5,255 nt of DNA from an uncultured Peptostreptococcaceae bacterium (lineage in GTDB: Bacteria > Bacillota > Clostridia > Tissierellales > Peptoniphilaceae), in assembly GCA_945910665.1 (NCBI GenBank), contig CAMDZK010000100.1, positions 1 to 5,255 on the forward strand, given 5' to 3'. The position numbers and the translations under genes are program-made. This document shows, piece by piece, positions 1-4,741 of the stretch (its first letter is position 1; each line of letters opens with the position of its first letter). The notes beneath the pieces are model-generated. The model saw only the letters and a list, made by a program, of their open reading frames with translations. It did no database searches and had not been told where the DNA came from.

Positions 1-34
1 TAAAAAACGTACGTGAATTATCCTAGAACATGCA

Positions 35-70
35 AAAAGAGGGTGTGAGCATAAAACTCACCCCTCTTTT
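35..70 (-). terminator. Rho-independent terminator of the ATPase-HMA-flavodiiron operon
   Basis: Bases 35-49 and 57-70 form a hairpin of 9 bp (35-43 with 62-70) plus 5 bp (45-49 with 57-61), with a single bulged T at 44 and a 7-base loop. Read on the minus strand the stem is followed by a run of five T. The stem starts at the base directly after the flavodiiron stop codon (71-73), so the 3' untranslated region is essentially only the terminator. On the plus strand the stem is followed by TTTTCTATT, so it could also stop a gene entering from the left, but no such gene is visible in bases 1-34. Confidence 0.85.
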
Positions 71-1261
71 CTATTGTAATAATTCTTCCACAAGTGCTGG
101 AACCTTCGAGAAGTCTTCTTCCTTCGGTGCCCACTGGGCACGAATATTTTGTCCAATGACGGAAAAACCTGCATCTTTTAATTTTTCTTCTAAAATCTTC
201 ACAGATTCTCCGCTCCACCCGTAGGACCCGATTGCAGCTGCTTTTTTGTTTTTGAATTTCAGTTGTTTCAAAAACTCCATCCAGCCGGCAACACTGGATA
301 AAATACTGTTTGATACAGTGGACGAACCAACAACGATTGCCTTGGATTTAAAGACTTCAGTCATAATATCGTTCTTATCATCTTTGGAAATTTTCATGAC
401 CTTTACAACAGTTTCTGGAGATTGTTTATGCACTTCCGTTGCAATGGCATGGGCAATTTTCGTCGTGTTTTCCCACATGGTGTCGTAAATAATCGTGACT
501 TGATCTTCTTGATAGGCATCTGCCCATTGTACATATTTTTCCACAATTTGCAATGGGTTTTCTCTCCAAATCGCACCGTGCGAGGTCGCGATAATGTCGA
601 TGGGAAGATTTAACCCAATAATTTCATCTAATTTCTTTTGTAAGATGCCAGCAAAGGGATTTAAAATATTGGCAAAGTATTTCATCGCTTCGTTGTTTAA
701 GCGGCATTGATCAGCTTTGTCGTTGAAGAGTTCTTCGACGGCGTAATGTTGCCCGAAAGCATCGTTGGAAAATAAGATATTGTCGCCCGTTAAATATGTC
801 GCCATGGAATCTGGCCAATGGAGCATTCTCATTTCAACAAAGACGAGTTGTTTACCGTTGCCAATATCCAAAGAATCACCTGTTTTTACGACATTCAGGT
901 TCCATCCTAAATCACCAAACTGTCCTTTTAGAGAGTTTACAGCATTTTGAGTGCAGTAGATCGGTACATTTGGTATTTCTTTCATCAAAGAAACGAGAGC
1001 GCCTGCATGGTCCACTTCCCCATGGTTTACGATGACGTAATCCACTTTATTCAAGTCGATTTCTTTTTTCAAGTTTTCAACATAGCCATCTTTATGGGGT
1101 GTCCATACAGTATCAATCAGAACTGTTTTTTCTTCTTCAATCAAATATGCATTTTGACTTGATCCGTTATTGATGGAGTAATCATCCCCATGAAATGTTG
1201 TGAGTTCCCAATCGATATAACCAACCCAACTGACGTTATTTTTAATGTGTTTTCGCATCAT
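71..1261 (-). CDS. fprA: Class A flavodiiron protein (FprA-type O2/NO reductase)
   Basis: This 396-residue protein is a flavodiiron protein, a cytoplasmic enzyme that reduces O2 to water and/or NO to N2O without making peroxide. The N-terminal metallo-beta-lactamase-like half carries all diiron ligands: H80-x-E82-x-D84 (in NHGEVDHAG), H148 (MLHWPDS), D167 (SNDAFGQH) and H228 (TSHGAIW). The C-terminal half from about residue 255 is a flavodoxin domain, with the FMN phosphate loop YDTMWENTTKIA (259-270) and a second flavin loop GSYGWSGES (345-353). The chain ends after flavodoxin, with no rubredoxin or reductase module, so electrons must come from a separate donor not encoded here. Two ATG codons lie in tandem (1261 and 1258); the ribosome site leaves only about 2 bases before the first and about 5 before the second, so the second may be the real start. 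It is the last gene of the operon, 6 bases after the HMA gene. Sequence alone cannot decide O2 versus NO preference. Confidence 0.95.
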   Translation of the reverse strand: MMRKHIKNNVSWVGYIDWELTTFHGDDYSINNGSSQNAYLIEEEKTVLIDTVWTPHKDGYVENLKKEIDLNKVDYVIVNHGEVDHAGALVSLMKEIPNVPIYCTQNAVNSLKGQFGDLGWNLNVVKTGDSLDIGNGKQLVFVEMRMLHWPDSMATYLTGDNILFSNDAFGQHYAVEELFNDKADQCRLNNEAMKYFANILNPFAGILQKKLDEIIGLNLPIDIIATSHGAIWRENPLQIVEKYVQWADAYQEDQVTIIYDTMWENTTKIAHAIATEVHKQSPETVVKVMKISKDDKNDIMTEVFKSKAIVVGSSTVSNSILSSVAGWMEFLKQLKFKNKKAAAIGSYGWSGESVKILEEKLKDAGFSVIGQNIRAQWAPKEEDFSKVPALVEELLQ

Positions 1262-1263
1262 AT

Positions 1264-1270
1264 TCTCCTA
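1264..1270 (-). promoter_or_regulatory. Shine-Dalgarno of the flavodiiron gene, overlapping the HMA stop codon
   Basis: On the minus strand the sequence reads TAGGAGA-AT-ATG-ATG. The TAG is the stop codon of the upstream HMA gene and is part of the ribosome binding site, so ribosomes ending the HMA protein are placed to reinitiate. The short spacing slightly favours the second ATG. Confidence 0.75.
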
Positions 1271-1495
1271 ACGTGCCTTCGCACTTTCCACGGTGAATCC
1301 AACTTTTTCAATGGCATCTTCCACATCATCTAAGGATGCAATGCTCTCATCAAAATCAAATTTCACTTTGCTGGCATTAAAGAGAACTTTAATGCTATTT
1401 TCCTCCACACCTCGTACACTTTTCACTGCAGCCTCCACCTTTTGTTGGCAAGATGGGCAAGTGAGTGTTTCTAATTGTAACGTTGCTTTTTTCAT
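1268..1495 (-). CDS. Stand-alone HMA metal-binding protein (CopZ-like)
   Basis: This 75-residue cytoplasmic protein is a single heavy-metal-associated (ferredoxin-like) domain, of the type that carries a soft metal ion to a P1B ATPase or regulates it. The metal site is CPSC (C13 and C16) within LETLTCPSCQQKVE. The rest fits the beta-alpha-beta-beta-alpha-beta pattern: V24-x-x-VRGVEE, then KVKFDFDES, then the helix LDDVEDAIEKVGF with a final strand. The usual motif is GMTCxxC; here Leu replaces the Met before TC and there is no Gly, which may alter metal preference. The ATPase encoded just upstream has no HMA domain of its own, so this protein probably acts as its detached N-terminal domain. 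The ATPase stop is 10 bases before this start and sits within a strong AGGAGGAG site. Copper is the usual cargo of CopZ, but the ATPase motifs do not clearly point to copper, so the metal is left open. Confidence 0.88.
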   Translation of the reverse strand: MKKATLQLETLTCPSCQQKVEAAVKSVRGVEENSIKVLFNASKVKFDFDESIASLDDVEDAIEKVGFTVESAKAR

Positions 1496-1499
1496 GTTT

Positions 1500-1508
1500 C
1501 TCCTCCTA
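1500..1508 (-). promoter_or_regulatory. Shine-Dalgarno of the HMA gene, overlapping the ATPase stop codon
   Basis: The minus strand reads TAGGAGGAG-AAAC-ATG. The TAG ends the ATPase and merges into a near-perfect AGGAGG site about 4-7 bases from the HMA start. This suggests coupled, probably strong, translation of the small binding protein. Confidence 0.85.
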
Positions 1509-3350
1509 TTTTTTATATCCTAACAAACGCATACCGTTTAAAATTACCGCTAAAATACTTCCTTCATGGACAAACATACCAATAGACATATTCATCCAAT
1601 CACTAAAGATTAAACTCGCCATAAGAACCAGCACGACACCAATGGCAATCACCATGTTTTGTTTCATATTTCGAGCCGTCGCTTTCGCTAATCCCATTGC
1701 ATGGGGTAACCGACCCATATCAGAATTCATCAAGACAACATCCGATGTTTCGATGGCGACATCGGTACCGCCACCCATGGCAATACCAACTTGCGCTGTG
1801 GCCAGCGACGGACTATCGTTGATACCATCACCTACAAAGGCAACCATTCGACCTTCTGCAACCAATTTTTTCGTGAACGCTGCTTTATCTTCTGGGAGTA
1901 GATTTCCATAGCCTTCCGTAAGACCAAGCTCTTCTTTGACAATATCCACCGTTCCCTGGTTGTCCCCAGAGAGCATAATCAAGTGCTTCACTCCTAGTTG
2001 TTTTAACTCTTGGAGCTTTTCTTTCATCCCAGGGCGAATTGCATCGCGAATACCTAGGATTGCACCGAGCGTTCCATCGATCGCTACGAGGACAATCGAA
2101 TGGCCTTTTCTTTCCAAAGCATGAATTTTATCGCAAGCATCTGACGAGAGTTCCACTTTTTCAGAATCCATTAAGAATGCATTTCCTACGGCCATATGAC
2201 GGCCATCTACCGTAGCCACGACACCTCCACCTTGTACTACATGTGTGTCAGTAACAGGCGCCTGTTTAACGTCTGGAAAGTGGCGTACAATCGCTTGAGC
2301 CAATGGATGGGAGGATTCCCTTTCCACACTCACGAGAGCGGGTAAAAGGGCATCGTCTTCAGTGAGAAGGGTAACGTCAGAAACACTGGGATTTCCTTCT
2401 GTTAGCGTTCCTGTCTTATCAAAAAGGATTGTATCGACACGACTAAAGTCGTGGATGACTTCACTCCCTTTGAGCAAAATTCCATGGCGTGCGCCATTTC
2501 CGATGCCTGCCACATTGGATACGGGAACTCCGATCACAAGAGCGCCTGGACATCCCAAGACGAGAATGGTAATGGCCAGTTCTAAATTTTTGGTAAAAAG
2601 GTACACGATAAGAGAAATGAGAAGAACCGCTGGTGTATAGTATTTGGAAAAGGAATCGATAAAGCGCTCCGCTTCCGATTTAGAATCTTGCGCCTCTTCC
2701 ACAAGCTCGATAATACGCCCAAAGGTCGTATCTTCACCAATTCGTTCTGCTTCCACACGCAGGGTACCATTCTCTAAAATTGTACCCGCAAAGACTTGCG
2801 CACCCTTCATTTTTTTCGCAGGCAACGGTTCGCCTGTAATACTCGCTTCGTTCACGTGCCCTTCCCCTGTGAGCACTTTCCCATCGACAGGTACTTTATC
2901 CCCTGTTTTTACGATGAGGATATCACCAATATCTATGTCATCTACATCGACCTCTTCAGTTTCTCCATCGGCAAATTCTAAGAGTGCTCGTTCGGGTGCA
3001 AGTGCCACAAGTTCTTGAATAGCAGATCTTGTTTTTGTTAAGGTTCTTTGTTCTAAATAGCCACCGAACAAAAAGAGAAATGTGACAATGGCAGATTCTT
3101 CATAGTTTTGAATAAGAAATGCTCCTGCCACTGCGACCGTGACGAGTACATCGATACTCACAACCTTTACCCGCAATGCTTGGTAGGCTTGAATCGCAAT
3201 GGGAAGAATCCCAATAATTGAAGCTACTATTAAGAACAATTCCGCTACATCTGGACGTTTTAATACCAAGTGAATAAAAAATGCCAGAAGAATCAAAATG
3301 CCTGAACCAAAGGCGATTCGGTTTTTATTTTGTAAAATATGTTTTTGCAT
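1506..3350 (-). CDS. P1B-type heavy-metal translocating ATPase with CPG motif
   Basis: This 614-residue membrane protein is a P1B ATPase, most likely a metal exporter. Numbered from the ATG at 3350, it has four N-terminal membrane helices (about 12-30, 35-57, 65-80, 86-99), an actuator domain with TGEP (172-175), two helices around the ion site (about 239-252, 257-280), the phosphorylation motif DKTGT (311-315), the P1B-specific HP (348-349), SGDN (461-464) and hinge GDGIND (507-512), and two final helices (about 565-582, 587-609). All catalytic motifs are intact. The ion-site motif is CPG (267-269) instead of CPC or SPC, while the last helix carries HEGS (595-598), like the HEGG/HEGS of the P1B-4 group (Co, Fe(II), Zn). 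The metal is therefore uncertain. It has no N-terminal HMA domain; one is encoded separately just downstream. An ATG at 3365 would add five residues but has no ribosome site, whereas GGAGG lies 8 bases before 3350, which decides the start. Confidence 0.93.
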   Translation of the reverse strand: MQKHILQNKNRIAFGSGILILLAFFIHLVLKRPDVAELFLIVASIIGILPIAIQAYQALRVKVVSIDVLVTVAVAGAFLIQNYEESAIVTFLFLFGGYLEQRTLTKTRSAIQELVALAPERALLEFADGETEEVDVDDIDIGDILIVKTGDKVPVDGKVLTGEGHVNEASITGEPLPAKKMKGAQVFAGTILENGTLRVEAERIGEDTTFGRIIELVEEAQDSKSEAERFIDSFSKYYTPAVLLISLIVYLFTKNLELAITILVLGCPGALVIGVPVSNVAGIGNGARHGILLKGSEVIHDFSRVDTILFDKTGTLTEGNPSVSDVTLLTEDDALLPALVSVERESSHPLAQAIVRHFPDVKQAPVTDTHVVQGGGVVATVDGRHMAVGNAFLMDSEKVELSSDACDKIHALERKGHSIVLVAIDGTLGAILGIRDAIRPGMKEKLQELKQLGVKHLIMLSGDNQGTVDIVKEELGLTEGYGNLLPEDKAAFTKKLVAEGRMVAFVGDGINDSPSLATAQVGIAMGGGTDVAIETSDVVLMNSDMGRLPHAMGLAKATARNMKQNMVIAIGVVLVLMASLIFSDWMNMSIGMFVHEGSILAVILNGMRLLGYKK

Positions 3351-3358
3351 CTCTTCCC

Positions 3359-3363
3359 CCTCC
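3359..3363 (-). promoter_or_regulatory. Shine-Dalgarno that fixes the ATPase start at 3350
   Basis: GGAGG on the minus strand lies 8 bases upstream of the ATG at 3350-3348. The alternative ATG at 3365 overlaps this site and has only GAGTCAA before it, so it is an unlikely start. Confidence 0.8.
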
Positions 3364-3373
3364 ATTTGACTCT

Positions 3374-3379
3374 AGTATA
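3374..3379 (-). promoter_or_regulatory. Candidate -10 of the metal ATPase operon promoter
   Basis: TATACT on the minus strand is a good -10 hexamer and predicts a transcript start near 3367, giving a leader of about 17 bases before the ATG at 3350. No acceptable -35 is found at 16-18 bases; the TTGACG at 3410-3405 is 25 bases away. That would fit a promoter needing an activator. The start site is a prediction. Confidence 0.5.
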
Positions 3380-3400
3380 GGATGTTTCCCGTATTAAATC

Positions 3401-3416
3401 TGTACGTCAAATCACA
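3401..3416 (-). promoter_or_regulatory. Candidate CRP/FNR-family activator site centred at -41.5
   Basis: The plus strand reads TGTACGTCAAATCACA, matching the palindrome TGTGA-N6-TCACA at 8 of 10 defined positions: the TCACA half is perfect and the other half is TGTAC. Its centre (3408.5) lies 41.5 bases upstream of the start predicted from the TATACT box, which is the class II activator position, and it covers the place where a -35 is missing. The match is seen directly; the regulator, possibly an FNR-like, Flp-like or ArcR-like protein, is inferred and is not encoded in this window. Confidence 0.4.
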
Positions 3417-3420
3417 AAAA

Positions 3421-3444
3421 CATTCTTTGAAACAATAAAGAATG
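3421..3444. repeat. Inverted repeat, 8-bp arms with 8-base spacer
   Basis: CATTCTTT (3421-3428) is perfectly complementary to AAAGAATG (3437-3444). The arms are too AT-rich for a strong RNA hairpin, so an operator is a more natural reading than a terminator. It lies between the two divergent promoters and covers the -35 of the rightward one. Function unknown; chance is possible in such AT-rich DNA. Confidence 0.4.
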
Positions 3445-3455
3445 AAACATATAAT
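3427..3455 (+). promoter_or_regulatory. Near-consensus sigma-A promoter facing right (for the decayed LysE gene)
   Basis: TTGAAA (3427-3432) and a perfect TATAAT (3450-3455) are separated by exactly 17 bases. Transcription should start near 3462, just before an AGGAGA ribosome site at 3470-3475. It appears to be the promoter of the former LysE-family gene, since only a remnant of that gene follows. With no obvious terminator before folP, it may still feed transcription into folP. Confidence 0.65.
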
Positions 3456-3466
3456 ACATTATGTTT
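3445..3466. repeat. Second inverted repeat, 7-bp arms with 8-base spacer, abutting the first
   Basis: AAACATA (3445-3451) is complementary to TATGTTT (3460-3466). It starts at the base after the previous dyad ends, has the same 8-base spacer, and overlaps the TATAAT box of the rightward promoter. It could be an operator; the arms are nearly all A/T, so chance is a serious alternative. Confidence 0.3.
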
Positions 3467-3471
3467 TTTAG

Positions 3472-3663
3472 GAGAATTATATTCGTGAACCACTTGGACT
3501 CCTTGGTTTTGCAATAATCCTTTCCTTTATTGGATTTTTCTTTACGGTATGTTGGATGGTTTTTGGTAGTATTTTTAAAAAATTGTTCACAGAACATGGA
3601 AAAATCACAAATACTGTGATGGCACTATTATTGGTGTATTGTGCCCGATCATTATTTCTATAA
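3472..3663 (+). pseudogene. C-terminal remnant of a LysE-family amino-acid exporter
   Basis: The frame between the TAG at 3469 and the TAA at 3661 encodes about 63 residues that read as the end of a LysE-type transporter: REPLGLLGFAIILSF, a hydrophobic helix, WMVFGSIFKKLF, and the typical closing helix NTVMALLLVYCARSLFL. Full proteins of this family are about 200 residues with six helices; the first two thirds are absent here. There is no usable start: the frame opens directly after a stop, and its only ATG (3556) would give about 35 residues. A promoter (3427-3455) and AGGAGA site (3470-3475) remain upstream, but the GTG they serve (3485) is in another frame and stops after ten codons. This points to a deletion that joined the old 5' region to the 3' end. 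Family assignment is from remembered sequence pattern, not a search. Confidence 0.7.
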
Positions 3664-3689
3664 AAGCTGGTATAACTCCATTCTTTTAT

Positions 3690-3718
3690 TTGACCAAAAC
3701 CACTTTCGCCCCTACAAT
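3690..3718 (+). promoter_or_regulatory. Sigma-A promoter of folP
   Basis: TTGACC (3690-3695) and TACAAT (3713-3718) are 17 bases apart, each one base from consensus. The predicted transcript start near 3725 gives a leader of about 23 bases, too short for a riboswitch or attenuator, so folP is probably expressed constitutively from this promoter. Confidence 0.8.
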
Positions 3719-3735
3719 GAAGAGAGATTAATGAA

Positions 3736-3741
3736 AAGGAG
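3736..3741 (+). promoter_or_regulatory. Shine-Dalgarno of folP
   Basis: AAGGAG lies 6 bases before the ATG at 3748 and supports that start. An earlier ATG at 3731 is in another frame and stops after four codons. Confidence 0.85.
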
Positions 3742-3747
3742 CTAAAA

Positions 3748-4710
3748 ATGCGGTCATTTACGTATAAGAATCATACCCTATATTCCAATGGTCCTACCTT
3801 GATTTGTGGAATCATCAATGTGACACCGGATTCTTTCTCTGACGGTGGAGAGTATAATTCACTGGAAAAAGCCTTTGCTAGGGCACATAAGTTTCTCAAA
3901 GAAGGTGCGAATATGCTCGATATTGGGGGCGAATCGACACGTCCTTCCAGTACCATTGTGGAAATTCAAGAAGAGATTCGCCGAGTGGTGCCAGTCATTC
4001 GAAAAATTAAAGAAGAAATGGATGTTATTATCTCCATCGATACGTGGAAAGCAGAAGTAGCGGACGCTGCCTTAGCTGCAGGAGCAGATATCGTAAACGA
4101 CATTACGGGTTTTTTAGGAGATCCAAATATGGCTCAAGTCGTTGCTAAACACAATACTGGTGCCATCCTCATGTTTAACCCTGTCCTTGCCCGACCAAAC
4201 CTTACGAGTTCAAAAGCCTTCCCCCGCTTTTGTGTAAAAGAGCCTTTTACACAAGAAGAAATTAAAGCGTTCGAAAATGTAGATATCCACACTCTTATGC
4301 ATACCTATTTTGATGCATCGATAGAAAAAGCTTTTGCTGCTGGACTAAAAAAAGAACAATTGATGTTGGATCCAGGCATTGGTTTTGGCCTCACGGCAAA
4401 AGAAAACATCGAGTTGATTCATAAAATCGACTCGATTCACGACAGGGAGTATTTTGCGTATTTGGGGGTCTCGAGAAAACGATTCATCATGCGCATTGTC
4501 GATGAATTAGGCTATCCTTCCAAATTAAAAACAGCAGAAGGTCGGGCGAATAGTGATTTAGCATCGTCCGCATTTTCTGCTATTGCCGCGTACAAAGGCG
4601 TGGAAGCCATCCGTGTCCACACAATTAAAGAACATCTCTTTGCAGCGCGCGTGGCTGAAGCGGTGCGAGGATACGAAAAAGTAGAAAACATAGATCTAAA
4701 AAGTTATTAA
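3748..4710 (+). CDS. folP: Dihydropteroate synthase, variant with pterin-site insertion
   Basis: FolP joins p-aminobenzoate to 6-hydroxymethyl-dihydropterin pyrophosphate to make dihydropteroate, the step blocked by sulfonamides. The TIM-barrel motifs are in order: GIINVTPDSFSDGG (21-34, with N24), DIGGESTRP (58-66), SIDTW (D98), VNDITG (N118), LDPGIGFG (D208), GVSRKRF (K244) and IRVH (R289, H291). Substrate residues known from the family are thus present. Two things are odd. The usual MH[NM] at the pterin pocket reads M142-F143-N144, so the His is replaced by Phe. And the stretch from that Met to DPG is 66 residues against about 45 in E. coli, an insertion around 145-180. The loop after SRK (about 250-272) also departs from the usual ERLxGT pattern. 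At 320 residues it is longer than the common 270-285. It has its own promoter and ribosome site and converges on folB-folK. An active enzyme is likely. Confidence 0.92.
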   Translation: MRSFTYKNHTLYSNGPTLICGIINVTPDSFSDGGEYNSLEKAFARAHKFLKEGANMLDIGGESTRPSSTIVEIQEEIRRVVPVIRKIKEEMDVIISIDTWKAEVADAALAAGADIVNDITGFLGDPNMAQVVAKHNTGAILMFNPVLARPNLTSSKAFPRFCVKEPFTQEEIKAFENVDIHTLMHTYFDASIEKAFAAGLKKEQLMLDPGIGFGLTAKENIELIHKIDSIHDREYFAYLGVSRKRFIMRIVDELGYPSKLKTAEGRANSDLASSAFSAIAAYKGVEAIRVHTIKEHLFAARVAEAVRGYEKVENIDLKSY

Positions 4711-4712
4711 AA

Positions 4713-4741
4713 AAGAGGAGTCTAGCGGGTAGACTCCTCTT
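4713..4741. terminator. Bidirectional terminator between folP and folB-folK
   Basis: AAGAGGAGTCTA (4713-4724) pairs perfectly with 4730-4741, a 12-bp stem with a 5-base loop GCGGG. On the plus strand it is followed by GGTTTTTCTTTT and ends folP transcripts two bases after its TAA. On the minus strand it is followed by a run of T and ends folB-folK transcripts. The folK stop (4722-4724) and its last six or so codons lie within the hairpin. Confidence 0.92.

Noticed and set aside
7..14. ACGTACGT palindrome at the left edge
   Set aside because: Eight bases only, no promoter or gene beside it in the window; nothing supports a function.
1465..3018. Several plus-strand open frames of 62-148 codons opposite the ATPase
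   Set aside because: They are antisense shadows of a clear P-type ATPase gene, rich in Ser/Pro/Thr, without ribosome sites or recognisable domains.
3395..3404. TAAATCTGTA resembles a CopY operator (TACANNTGTA)
   Set aside because: One mismatch in a core arm, a single copy where CopY sites usually come in pairs, and the overlapping CRP/FNR-like dyad has better promoter geometry.
3374..3410. MerR-type promoter for the ATPase operon using TTGACG (3410-3405) and TATACT
   Set aside because: The spacer is 25 bases; MerR-family promoters have 19-20. No 19-20 base pairing with a reasonable -35 was found.
3412..3597. Minus-strand 61-codon open frame
   Set aside because: Antisense to the LysE remnant, no ribosome site, low-complexity AT-rich composition and no recognisable family.
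3719..3747. Tetrahydrofolate or other riboswitch before folP
   Set aside because: The leader predicted from the TTGACC/TACAAT promoter is only about 23 bases and shows no structure.
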